Positions 6,219 to 13,389 of a DNA stretch of 25,659 nt are shown here, in pieces; the stretch's first letter is position 1; each line of letters starts with the position of its first letter. Made by a program: the position numbers and the translations under genes. Under the pieces are notes generated by a model, which had not been told where the DNA came from, ran no database searches, and worked only from the letters and a program-made list of their open reading frames with translations. The stretch spans positions 1 to 25,659 of the IMG/VR virus record IMGVR_UViG_3300024265_000807; one strand, written 5' to 3'. The DNA comes from a virus.

Positions 6219-7058
6219 TCAACGTCCGTCGTCGAGAGGAATCGCCTTCAGGTCGGTCGCGCTTGGCATGGGAACCGTGGCATCCATGGCCCATTCCAGA
6301 TTCATCGACTGTGCCCAGTCAAGCTGCCGTCGTACAGGGACGTACCATGCGAACCCTTGGGCATCACGAATGCCAGCCGTGAGCATGCCAATGTACTGGC
6401 CAGTCTCTTGGTTGAACACGCCGCCACCAGACGAGCCGGGGAACGATACGGCGGATGTCTGATCATAGACGGCTTCTGAATACATTGGTGCCAGAGCCAG
6501 CAGACGCCCCACCTGGGACGTAACGCCTGTGGTGAATGAACATGAGCCAATGTCACCAAGGAAACTCCCCATGTGTATCAACTCAGTACCGATACCGGGA
6601 ATCGTTTCGCCGAGATAGAATGTCGTTGTCTCTTGCGTATAATTGCGAAGGCGTACTTCCAGTAATCCTTGATCATCACCAGTCTCAGAGTTGCTGAAGC
6701 AAACCACTCGACAATCAAGATATCGCTGCTCGACCTTCCGGCCGTCTTGGATCGTCTCCTTGTAGATCTGGCAATCCTTGAAGCCAACGACGATCTTCTT
6801 AGTGCCGGACTCCTTGTCGATCACCTTTCGCTCGTATCTCAGGTCGGCAATGACGTGGCCAGCCGTCCAAACGTAGGACTTGAAAACGCCGGGTTCGACC
6901 TCACGGGTGAACAACGTGCCGGACCCGCGACCCCGTCCATCGACGCTGACGGTAACGCTGACGCTTTGAAGATTGTCAATAACATCTTGGTTGGTGACGG
7001 GAGCAGCGCTCACCGTCGTGGCCAACAACAGAATTACACAGAACAGAAGCTGTCTCAT
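6219..7058 (-). CDS. Secreted trypsin-like serine protease (279 aa)
   Basis: The N-terminus is a classical signal peptide (MRQLLFCVILLLATTVSA, then AP), so the product should be exported. The body is a chymotrypsin/HtrA-like fold: VWTAGHVI with catalytic H68, DDQGLLEV with the acid at D128 or D129, and SFPGSSGGGVFN with nucleophile S210. After the Ser come strand motifs typical of the fold (GMLTAGI, AWYVPV). No PDZ domain follows, so it is shorter than HtrA/DegP. Seven Cys residues in the mature part could form disulphides outside the cytoplasm. The ATG has GGAGA upstream. It is flanked by a small acidic gene and a terminator. A phage-borne exported protease could process host envelope proteins or virion proteins; both are inference. 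Confidence 0.85.
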   Translation of the reverse strand: MRQLLFCVILLLATTVSAAPVTNQDVIDNLQSVSVTVSVDGRGRGSGTLFTREVEPGVFKSYVWTAGHVIADLRYERKVIDKESGTKKIVVGFKDCQIYKETIQDGRKVEQRYLDCRVVCFSNSETGDDQGLLEVRLRNYTQETTTFYLGETIPGIGTELIHMGSFLGDIGSCSFTTGVTSQVGRLLALAPMYSEAVYDQTSAVSFPGSSGGGVFNQETGQYIGMLTAGIRDAQGFAWYVPVRRQLDWAQSMNLEWAMDATVPMPSATDLKAIPLDDGR

Positions 7059-7088
7059 GGTGAATCTCCGAATGTTGATTGAACGCCC

Positions 7089-7400
7089 CTAATTGTCAAA
7101 ATCAATTCCATCTCCGATAGTCTCACCGAAATCAATTTCGATGTCGATCGCAGACTCGTGAAGATCGGGGAAACGTTCTAGCAAACTCTCGAACACAATG
7201 TCTTCGACGACTTCGCTATCCCGATCTTCGCAGTGCGTTTCCATGACAATGATACCATCATCGTCATACCGGAACGTGCTAAGTTCCTCTCCGTAGGATC
7301 GTAGACCATCTTCGATGGCTTCCAGGAAATCTTTCCCAGGATCATCCAATTGGTTCAACCAATCCATGTCGATTGAGATGTAGAGACGTGTCCTATTCAT
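7089..7400 (-). CDS. Acidic hypothetical protein (103 aa)
   Basis: The start overlaps the helicase stop (ATGA at 7397-7400), so the two genes are coupled. After a first strand with RTRLYISIDMDWLNQL the protein is very acidic: GKDFLEAIEDGLRSYG, YDDDGIIVMETHCED, and DIEIDFGETIGDGIDF at the end. Net charge is strongly negative. It has alternating strands and helices (beta-alpha-beta-alpha-beta) but no catalytic motif I can name. Small acidic proteins next to a helicase can act as modulators or DNA mimics, but nothing here proves that. The 30-base gap between its stop and the next start carries only the protease RBS. Confidence 0.65.
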   Translation of the reverse strand: MNRTRLYISIDMDWLNQLDDPGKDFLEAIEDGLRSYGEELSTFRYDDDGIIVMETHCEDRDSEVVEDIVFESLLERFPDLHESAIDIEIDFGETIGDGIDFDN

Positions 7401-10399
7401 GCTTCAACAACCTCCATCCCTTCCCCGGCATTCTCCCAGTCGATGTCATCGACCAGTTCACCGAGTGTCAGCAGTTCAAGTTTCCTGTTTTCACGAATGA
7501 TTTTGAGGACACGTTCGTCAGTCGGGAGATGTATCAAATCGACAATGATACATCCAAGATTCTCATCCATGCCCTTACGATGAATTCGATCTTCGCTCTG
7601 GCCACGATATTCGGGCTTGAACGAATTGGACCAGTAGACTGCCATCCTGGATTCTACCAGCGTGAGTGACATCCCACCCGATTCTGGATGGGCAACAAAG
7701 GCAACTTCGGGGTTATTTTCCAAGTCCGCCCAGAAGTCCAACGCCTCCGTCTCAGTGAGTATGTTACCATCCTTGTCTGTCACTTGGAAGCCACGCCCAT
7801 CACACCGGACGACGGCCCAACCCTCCTTGTGGCAGATGTTGACGCAACGGTCAACGCTGCCGGTGAAGCCTGCAAAGATCAAGATCCGTCCAGTTTCTAC
7901 ACATTCTTCAAGAAGACCCCGGAGAGCTTTCTCTTTTGGGCAGGCGATCTCGCGAGCGATACGCTTGATCTTTTTCATCTCTCCCTTGCCCTTACACTTC
8001 GGACAGGGGACTCTTCGTTTCTCCAGTTGGACAACACGGTCATCCAGGAGCATGCTGATGTCTTGATAGACCTTCAACTCGTCATTTGGATCAAACCATT
8101 CATCCACCTCACCGCAAGCGTTCTCACAATGATTGCACTTTCGCATGCCATCGGCAATGTCACGATATTGGAAGCCGTCCGACAACTCTCGGAGCAGGGT
8201 CCCACCAGTCATTGCATTCGGAGCCGACTCGGCTATTACCTTGGCCACCCGCAACAGAGAGGCTGAAGGTTTACAGATGACCTTTCGGTAACGTTTGTCA
8301 GGTAGGTCGAGACAATCCTTTTTGTGCTTGACGACTACGAGTCCTTTGAGCCGTTCAAACATGTAGCCGACTTCATTCTTGGAAGCCTCATACGGATGGT
8401 AGTCCTCGCTGTCCCCATAGGGATCAATCTCGTGGACGCCCTCTTCATGTGCTAAACCGCACTTGTTGCACTTGAGTTCATTGTCTTTCCACCCAGTGGT
8501 CTTCCAGAAGGTCCCAGAGTCAAACGTCTGCTGTTCCTGGAAAGCCAAGCGAGACTTCAACGCCTTCACACTACCTTCACGAAGGAAGCCGGGCCAGGCA
8601 ATTTCGCAATTATGTGCCAGAAGACCATTGGCTGGGAAACAGTGTTGACCAGGAACTTCTATGTCATATGTTGCCTCAACCTCAGCCTCGTCGAGACTCT
8701 TGACAGTCGCCCACGTGGGGGTTGGGTGGTGATGTCTCGCACGAATCCGTCGTGCCAATGTCTCAACCTTGTCGGGATGGGAAAACCCAATCCTTTCTGA
8801 AAACGCTTCGGCATTGTTGCCGGTAATGTGCAAGATATAAGTCCACTCTGGTGCCTGAATCAACCTATCTTCAATGTAGGACTCGTTGCCGTTGCCCTTC
8901 TTGGTCTGGAGTTGGGACCGGATCCCAAAGTAACTCAGCATTCGTTGCACGACGAGCACACGTTCTTTGTCCACTTGGCTCAGAGTAACACGTAAACGGT
9001 TGTAGTCAATAGACCCGTCCGTGTCAAAGAGGCCCCTCAAAAACCCCCGCATACATTCGCTCGAAATGGAACTTTCAAACTGGGCTGGAATATCTTTACA
9101 TGGCTGGAACCCAAATCGTCGAGCAAGGCGAGACATATACTTATGATGTATTCGGAGGGGTTCCTCCCCTGTAGGTACATAAGGCTCGGGCAGGTAACTG
9201 ACAAGAAGATTCGCAAGTTCTTTCTTGCGTCCATATAATGGCAGTGTGGCATGTAATCCACCAGACTTATAATACAAGGACCCATCACCAAACAATACCC
9301 CTAACAAATGCCCATCCCCAAATGTACAGTCGCCCTCCCAATTTGCATCACCGTGGTTTGCCAATTCAATCTGATCACCTGTCTGTAGCTGGCGTAATTC
9401 ACACCAACTCCCATCCTTTTTCAGAAAACGATGATTCCCAGTGGCTTTGACAGAATATCCCTCGTAGGTGTCGAGAGTGTACAGAATTTTGTTGCCGGTG
9501 CAATAGAAACCGCTGGTATGGCACAAGGTATCCCTGACCCGCACGGTCAGGGGTTGGTCTCCTAACTGAGATATTTGACGTGGGCCATTCTCAGTCAAAG
9601 TCCATGTCTCTGCAGAGAGGCACTGGCTCCACCAGTCGGTCGGCTTCTTTGGGCTAGGTGTACCCGACATGAGAATCACATAGCCTTCCCAGCCGTATTC
9701 GTCGCGGATCATGTCCGCCAACTTCTGCATACCTTTCGATCGTTGGCTGGTGTCCGTTTTACATTTGGATGATTCGTCAGCGATGACGCCCTGTGGGATT
9801 GGATTCCCTGGCACCCAGTCGTCAATGGTACGAACGAGACGTTCGTAGGTCATGTGTTCGATCGTAGCCGTCGTCTCGTCGAATCCCCACTTGCGGAACT
9901 CACGTTGGATATTCGGCAGTGAAGTCTTTGGGCCAATCCAATACCAGTGTTGGACGCCGGAATTTTCGATCACCATCTGGGCGGACAAAGTTTTGCCAAC
10001 GCCCATCTCAGCACCCCAGATCTGGTAGTGGTACGTGAGACCCGAGTTCGCCATATCGAATTGATGAGGCATCGGCGATGTTAGCTTACCATCCAGGAAG
10101 TAGTCTCGGTACTCATGGAGGATCAGATCACGATCGAACCACTTGTAGACATCCTCCCCCATCAGATAGTTGAGTTGAAACTGATTGCGGAAGCAATCCT
10201 CAACGGACCAAATCTTCCGAGGATTTTCCTCCTGGAAGCCATGCCACTTGGAGCCCTTCATGGCTTTGATCTCGTCCTTCAGCGCGAACGCACTCTTCAG
10301 AAAGAAGATGCGACCATCCGTGACTTCGATCGTCGCTGGGGAGCGTACGAGTGTGCCACTGGCTGTCCTGAACTGGAGTTTGATGTCTTGTACGCTCAC
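7397..10399 (-). CDS. SNF2-like SF2 helicase/ATPase with in-frame intein (1000 aa precursor, 662 aa mature)
   Basis: The mature protein, without the intein, is an SF2 ATPase of the SNF2/HARP-like phage type. N-terminal residues 30-100 (KDEIKAMKGSKWHGF, PRKIWSV, NQFQLNYLMG) resemble the HARP-like substrate module. Walker A is GAEMGVGKT (129-137), the DEAD-box equivalent is ADESSKCK (207-214), and motif III is MSGTP (244-248). The C-terminal RecA domain has ILIFAGFTGSVD, ESGGMSLTLVES, and motif VI QSEDRIHRKGM (Q934-M944). Three Cys pairs (CNKC 644-647, CNHC 755-758, CPKC 799-802) suggest zinc ribbons inserted between the lobes. A 338-aa intein interrupts it after residue 259. The start is GTG with GGAGGA upstream and a 4-base overlap with the previous gene. 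Likely role: remodelling or annealing DNA during replication or recombination. Confidence 0.92.
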   Translation of the reverse strand: MSVQDIKLQFRTASGTLVRSPATIEVTDGRIFFLKSAFALKDEIKAMKGSKWHGFQEENPRKIWSVEDCFRNQFQLNYLMGEDVYKWFDRDLILHEYRDYFLDGKLTSPMPHQFDMANSGLTYHYQIWGAEMGVGKTLSAQMVIENSGVQHWYWIGPKTSLPNIQREFRKWGFDETTATIEHMTYERLVRTIDDWVPGNPIPQGVIADESSKCKTDTSQRSKGMQKLADMIRDEYGWEGYVILMSGTPSPKKPTDWWSQCLSAETWTLTENGPRQISQLGDQPLTVRVRDTLCHTSGFYCTGNKILYTLDTYEGYSVKATGNHRFLKKDGSWCELRQLQTGDQIELANHGDANWEGDCTFGDGHLLGVLFGDGSLYYKSGGLHATLPLYGRKKELANLLVSYLPEPYVPTGEEPLRIHHKYMSRLARRFGFQPCKDIPAQFESSISSECMRGFLRGLFDTDGSIDYNRLRVTLSQVDKERVLVVQRMLSYFGIRSQLQTKKGNGNESYIEDRLIQAPEWTYILHITGNNAEAFSERIGFSHPDKVETLARRIRARHHHPTPTWATVKSLDEAEVEATYDIEVPGQHCFPANGLLAHNCEIAWPGFLREGSVKALKSRLAFQEQQTFDSGTFWKTTGWKDNELKCNKCGLAHEEGVHEIDPYGDSEDYHPYEASKNEVGYMFERLKGLVVVKHKKDCLDLPDKRYRKVICKPSASLLRVAKVIAESAPNAMTGGTLLRELSDGFQYRDIADGMRKCNHCENACGEVDEWFDPNDELKVYQDISMLLDDRVVQLEKRRVPCPKCKGKGEMKKIKRIAREIACPKEKALRGLLEECVETGRILIFAGFTGSVDRCVNICHKEGWAVVRCDGRGFQVTDKDGNILTETEALDFWADLENNPEVAFVAHPESGGMSLTLVESRMAVYWSNSFKPEYRGQSEDRIHRKGMDENLGCIIVDLIHLPTDERVLKIIRENRKLELLTLGELVDDIDWENAGEGMEVVEA
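8609..9622 (-). mobile_element. Intein with LAGLIDADG homing endonuclease, inserted in the SNF2-like helicase
   Basis: In-frame segment of 338 aa (precursor residues 260-597). It begins with Cys1 (CLSAETWTLTENG) and has the block B pattern ATGNHRFL with TxxH-like G/N/H residues. It carries two LAGLIDADG-type helices (HLLGVLFGDGS and GFLRGLFDTDGS, each ending in Asp-Gly), and ends with YDIEVPGQHCF then LLAHN before a Cys+1 (CEIAW). The HN/C junction and the N-terminal Cys mark a class 1 splicing site. Splicing would join WWSQ to CEIA. The site sits just behind helicase motif III, a conserved stretch, as is usual for inteins. All splicing residues needed are present, so it is probably active; whether the endonuclease still cuts is unknown. 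Confidence 0.93.
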
Positions 10400-10914
10400 C
10401 GCATATCCTCCAAGAGGAGTGTATTGTCTAGGGATTGCTTGCGTCCGCAGTCGTTCCAGACTTTCAGATTGGCTGACTCAAAGATTCCCAGGATTTTGTT
10501 GAAGAGAATTCGTACTGTAGGTTCGACTTCCGGCTGGCACCCGGAGATGACTGCATCACGCCATTGTGCAAGTGTTCCGGTTACCACTGCTGCCTGGATG
10601 CCACGAGCTACTGTATCAGCGGCTACAAACGGCATGCCTGCACAGTATTCCAAGACATCCAATAGATCACGTTCACTGGCTGCCAACAAGACCGAGAACG
10701 ATACATGTGTAAGTAAGTGGGGTGGCAAGCTAACTGGTGCTTGATCGTCTTTCAGGGCTGCCAGACAACTCAGGAAACGTTCCGAGTCACTCAATTGTTT
10801 ACGGCTGGCATCAGCGGATCGGGCCGGACTGTAGCCAAACATCTTGTGGCTCAGTCCGAGGAACTTTGCGAAGTCGATTGACGGTTGTTGAATCAGAACG
10901 GCATCAGCTTGCAT
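10396..10914 (-). CDS. Hypothetical helical protein (172 aa)
   Basis: The ATG at 10914 (MQADAVLIQQPSIDFAKFLG) is chosen over an upstream in-frame start at 10980, because GGAAGAC stands at a suitable distance and the extra N-terminal part is not protein-like. The product is mainly alpha-helical and hydrophobic-patterned: SDSERFLSCLAALKDDQAPV, LLTHVSFSVLLAASERDLLD, RGIQAAVVTGTLAQWRDAVI, ending in NKILGIFESANLKVWNDC. No transmembrane segment and no catalytic motif is recognised. Its stop overlaps the helicase GTG start by four bases, so it is probably translated together with the helicase and may be a helicase-associated phage protein. It lies just past tRNA-Met/Ile2 in the transcript. Confidence 0.7.
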   Translation of the reverse strand: MQADAVLIQQPSIDFAKFLGLSHKMFGYSPARSADASRKQLSDSERFLSCLAALKDDQAPVSLPPHLLTHVSFSVLLAASERDLLDVLEYCAGMPFVAADTVARGIQAAVVTGTLAQWRDAVISGCQPEVEPTVRILFNKILGIFESANLKVWNDCGRKQSLDNTLLLEDMR

Positions 10915-10995
10915 GATTTGTCTTCCATGGAAAGCGACAGAGAGTTGAACTCTGAGTGTTGTACACCACCCACCAGGCACGTTCCATGGAAGGAG

Positions 10996-11069
10996 TTGTG
11001 GCGGCAGGATTTGAACCTGCGTAGGCGGGCTTATGAGACCCGCGAGAAACCAAACTTCTCAACGCCACA
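10996..11069 (-). tRNA. tRNA with CAT anticodon (tRNA-Met elongator or Ile2)
   Basis: Perfect acceptor stem TGTGGCG/CGCCACA, D stem GAGA/TCTC with a 9-base loop, anticodon arm CGGGT-CTCATAA-GCCCG, T arm GCAGG-TTCAAAT-CCTGC, discriminator A, no encoded CCA. The anticodon is CAT. It is not an initiator: position 1-72 is a T-A pair and the three GC pairs at the anticodon stem base are absent. Elongator Met and lysidine-modified Ile2 cannot be told apart by eye. The 3' half matches the tRNA-Asn gene at 4094-4165 in 23 of 24 bases. Confidence 0.85.
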
Positions 11070-11077
11070 ATGAAAGA

Positions 11078-11107
11078 CCGACAGCGCAGAGGAGACGGCA
11101 CTGTCGG
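11078..11107 (-). terminator. Stem-loop after the 43-aa membrane gene, probable terminator
   Basis: A 10-bp stem (CCGACAGTGC with GCGCTGTCGG, one T-G pair) closes a 10-base loop. On the minus strand it is followed by TCTTTCATT. It lies 21 bases past the stop of the small membrane gene and just before the tRNA gene, so it would end the short transcript or mark the tRNA 5' leader. Confidence 0.65.
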
Positions 11108-11128
11108 CCTTATCGGGTTGTTTACACG

Positions 11129-11260
11129 CTACGTGCCAAGAAGTGACTGGATCATCTCACTGAGTTGATCCGAGTACACCCCACCACTGGCAAGAGCGAC
11201 AAGAGCAAGTACGATGACAATCACCCACTTGTTCTTCAGCAGAGATTTGAGGGTTTGCAT
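11129..11260 (-). CDS. Small single-pass membrane protein (43 aa)
   Basis: A short frame starts at ATG 11260 behind a good RBS (GAGGT, five bases away) and a TATAAT promoter box at 11294-11299. It encodes a basic start (MQTLKSLLKNKW), one hydrophobic helix (VIVIVLALVALASGG, about residues 12-27), and a polar end (YSDQLSEMIQSLLGT) that could be an amphipathic helix. It has its own promoter and a following hairpin, so it looks like a separate transcription unit. Size and shape fit small phage membrane peptides such as holin-like, superinfection-exclusion or toxin-type proteins, but nothing distinguishes between these. No lysin gene is adjacent. Confidence 0.75.
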   Translation of the reverse strand: MQTLKSLLKNKWVIVIVLALVALASGGVYSDQLSEMIQSLLGT

Positions 11261-11281
11261 TTGTACCTCGTTTGTTAAATA

Positions 11282-11303
11282 CCTGTTCACTATATTATAC
11301 AGG
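11282..11303 (-). promoter_or_regulatory. Candidate promoter with operator-like inverted repeat
   Basis: On the minus strand a perfect TATAAT lies at 11294-11299, about 34 bases before the ATG of the 43-aa gene. The box falls inside a 5-bp inverted repeat, CCTGT at 11282-11286 and ACAGG at 11299-11303, so a repressor could cover it. The -35 position (GTCAAT at 17-bp spacing) is poor; an activator or a non-standard sigma factor may be needed. Confidence 0.5.
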
Positions 11304-11326
11304 CAGACTTGCGTCGATTGACGGAA

Positions 11327-12055
11327 TTATCGGGCTCGTCCCGAATTTGCTCCACTTTCGTTGACTTTTTCCACTTCCTGGACCGGCGGGTTCAGGAAAC
11401 GCTCCATCTCGAAGACGATCTTCTTCATGGGGATGGCATCGAAGGGTGTGGAACACGGAACCACGACAGGTGCGTGCCACTTGAAATCCCGCTTCTCGAC
11501 CAGCTTGTTGTTCAACGTGAACGGCAACGCACCATGGGGCTCGACGCCGTTGATACCACGTTTCTCAATATCCTCAGCAGTGAGGGCGAGATACGGATAG
11601 ACCTTCTTGGCTTCGCTCCGGGTGCTCTTCGAGCCACAGAACCACTCCAGGAAGCGACAGGACGACCGCTCGTACACAAGGAAGCTGGGACCATACATGC
11701 ATTTGCTGTTCTGCTGCATGCTCTTGGCCGCGATTCTCTTGAATTCGTCCGACTCCATGTCGTAGACAGTGATGATCGCATCTTTGTCGTTCAGGTCAAC
11801 GGCCTTCGGGCGGCGAGCGAACGGGACAACATCGATCGATTTGCCTAGGTCCACGATCGATTCCGCACTCTCCGGGATACCCCAATGACCGGGCCCAATC
11901 ATGCCACCAATGACGTACTTGTCCTTGGAGCAGAGTTGCAGGCGGGCGAGAAAGTCGCCACCTTTTGCCAGTTCATCGAAGGCGTCATCACTACCGATTT
12001 GGGTAGAGGGAAGCTGGGTGAAATCAACGGGGACCAGAGCTTGGGCATCAGACAT
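11327..12055 (-). CDS. Hypothetical protein (242 aa)
   Basis: The start is ATG 12055 (MSDAQALVPVDFTQ), which has GGAG eight bases before it; a TTG at 12070 would include the RBS and is less likely. The protein has a strand-rich middle with GDFLARLQLCSKDKYVI, GMIGPGHWGIPE, and KAVDLNDKDAIITVYDM, then FLEWFCGSKSTRSEAKKVYP. A second region has TLNNKLVEKRDFKWHAPVVV, and the C-terminus is charged and helix-breaking. It looks like a soluble replication-module protein of a phage, with a layout seen in uncharacterised or SSB-like phage proteins, but I cannot name a domain with confidence. Position between ParB-like and helicase genes suggests a DNA-metabolism role by association only. Confidence 0.6.
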   Translation of the reverse strand: MSDAQALVPVDFTQLPSTQIGSDDAFDELAKGGDFLARLQLCSKDKYVIGGMIGPGHWGIPESAESIVDLGKSIDVVPFARRPKAVDLNDKDAIITVYDMESDEFKRIAAKSMQQNSKCMYGPSFLVYERSSCRFLEWFCGSKSTRSEAKKVYPYLALTAEDIEKRGINGVEPHGALPFTLNNKLVEKRDFKWHAPVVVPCSTPFDAIPMKKIVFEMERFLNPPVQEVEKVNESGANSGRAR

Positions 12056-12118
12056 AGTAGTGTTCTCCAAAGGTAGGAAATGAAAGTGTTGAGTTTCGAG
12101 TCGTGAGTTCTATGCCAT

Positions 12119-13006
12119 CTATTCTCCTTGTTCTTTGACCCACCGCTTCCGAACTTTCGCTCGTGTGGCAGTCTCTTGCTCAGCTACGCTCTTTTCATCG
12201 AGATGCATCATCCATTGCAGGGCTGCATTCCAACCATCCAGGGGTGTCTTGCAGTTGGCGGCAGTGATTAACAACGGTGCTTCTGCTGGTGTCCGTGCTT
12301 CCGTCTCGATATCCTTCAGTGAGCGAAGATAAGCATGTGGTGTAAAATCTTCCGTAAAGAAAGCATCAAGTTTTCCTTGCCGAACGGCTTCCTTGAATTG
12401 TTTGACGACGCTGGCGACAATGGATCCGAACTTTGTGACTGGGAGTGATTTGGCTTGATTGATGTAATCGACTCTCAGCTTGGGTGGTATCTTCGCCAGC
12501 ATGTAAGCATTGGCCAGAGGTATCTCCCCACGATCAATTGCTTTTTGGGATCGGTAGTCTAATTTGAGAAGTCCCAGTTGCTTGCTCACCCATCCTGGAC
12601 GTTTGTTGACCAAGCTCGCGAGTTGAGTCAGGGTAATTCCCGGGCGTGCTTTTTGGATCCGATGCAACTGCCGGGCATACTCGATCGGTTTCGTTTCAGG
12701 GCGAATGGCTTGTGCTTGGACTTGAAGCGTAAGGACATCATCGTCGGTGATGTTGTATTTGATGATGCATGGCACTGTCTCGAAGTGCAGTTCCTTTGCG
12801 CACGTGGTTCTCCACATCCCGTCGATGATCTCGAAGAATCCTGGCTGCCGGATGCTTGGCCGTACCGAGATCGAGTTGAGGAATCCCTTCTCGTGGAGCG
12901 ATTCCCGCATTTCCAGATACTCGACCGAATCAGTAGAGACCGGCCTGAGGAGCACCCAGGGCTCTGTGAGCTTCTCTGTGGGTATGCTTTGGACTTGATC
13001 ATTCAT
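12119..13006 (-). CDS. ParB/sulfiredoxin-domain protein with HTH (295 aa)
   Basis: N-terminal ParB-like core: LRPVSTDSVEYLEMRESLHE, KGFLNSISVRP, then IIDGMWRTTCAKEL (the GxxRxxA box, about 62-72) and VPCIIKYNITDDDVL. The second ParB box is diverged (AIRPETKPIEYARQ). A helix-turn-helix is visible at about 123-150 (GITLTQLASLVNKRPGWVSK). The C-terminal part has helices and ends in TRAKVRKRWVKEQ. It is unlike the ParB-like protein at 1923-2753 beyond these boxes, so the two are distant paralogues. As the first gene of the leftward operon, starting 23 bases from the mirrored leader repeat, it may regulate or segregate. In phages such proteins act as regulators or DNA binders; which one is not shown. 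No ParA is seen. Confidence 0.8.
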   Translation of the reverse strand: MNDQVQSIPTEKLTEPWVLLRPVSTDSVEYLEMRESLHEKGFLNSISVRPSIRQPGFFEIIDGMWRTTCAKELHFETVPCIIKYNITDDDVLTLQVQAQAIRPETKPIEYARQLHRIQKARPGITLTQLASLVNKRPGWVSKQLGLLKLDYRSQKAIDRGEIPLANAYMLAKIPPKLRVDYINQAKSLPVTKFGSIVASVVKQFKEAVRQGKLDAFFTEDFTPHAYLRSLKDIETEARTPAEAPLLITAANCKTPLDGWNAALQWMMHLDEKSVAEQETATRAKVRKRWVKEQGE

Positions 13007-13028
13007 TTCGCCAGTTGTGTTCGAGGCT

Positions 13029-13084
13029 GTTCCCTAGTATCTTTCACTAGACTCAGATTTGGGTGAAACGTGACGAAAATCTGG
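13029..13084 (-). repeat. Left arm of a 56-bp mirrored leader repeat
   Basis: Reading outward toward the ParB-like gene, a 15-base block (CCAGATTTTCGTCAC) is followed by 14 diverged bases and then an exact 27-base block containing TGAGTCTAGTG and GATACTAGGGAAC. Its partner is at 13281-13336; 50 of 56 positions match. The 27-base block itself contains a small palindrome, CTAGT and ACTAG seven bases apart. Confidence 0.95.
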
Positions 13085-13280
13085 AAAATTTCTCAAAAGG
13101 GTCGAAGAACCAAATACTCCTACCTCCTTAACCCCTATAGAGCCTTTCTATCTTTTATTCTTTAGTTCTTTAAGTCTCTCCCTTTATTACTTAATTGGTT
13201 ACTTTCCGTCCCCAAATGCTGGAATTCACGTGGTTTGCAGAAATTTTGGATGGCAATCTCTGAGAAATTTGATTACTTTC

Positions 13281-13336
13281 CCAGATTTTCGTCACCTTTC
13301 CACAGAATTTGAGTCTAGTGAAAGATACTAGGGAAC
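13281..13336 (+). repeat. Right arm of the 56-bp mirrored leader repeat
   Basis: Same outward sequence as the left arm, here reading toward the primase-polymerase gene. It has identical 15-base and 27-base blocks with exactly 14 bases between them in both arms. Similarity extends about six further bases (AGGCTC against AGCCTC). The prim-pol start lies 54 bases beyond it, so the arm may be promoter, operator or 5' leader. Confidence 0.95.
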
Positions 13337-13389
13337 AGGCTCACGCCATGCGACCCATGCAATCTGTTTACACGTTCTGGAGGAGACCC

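Larger units (their letters stand above)
13007..13389. promoter_or_regulatory. Divergent control region / possible replication origin
   Basis: This 383-bp gap separates the leftward and rightward replication operons and holds no gene. Its ends are mirrored arms (listed separately). Between them lie 196 AT-rich bases with strong strand bias: from about 13120 to 13200 the plus strand is mostly pyrimidine (runs of CTCC, CTTTC, TTTATT, TTCTTTAG). The motif AGAAATTT occurs three times near the arms. Such a region can hold divergent promoters or an origin. No clear TTGACA-17-TATAAT pair is visible; GATACT inside each arm is the best -10-like box. Confidence 0.75.

Noticed and set aside
13085-13200. 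T7-like promoter on the minus strand (TATAGGGG with AAGGAGG after it)
   Set aside because: Only the TATAGGG core matches, with no upstream T7 recognition sequence, and no open frame follows.
13309-13389. Extension of the prim-pol frame upstream to a TTG
   Set aside because: It translates through the mirrored repeat arm; the ATG at 13390 has a strong RBS and a protein-like N-terminus.
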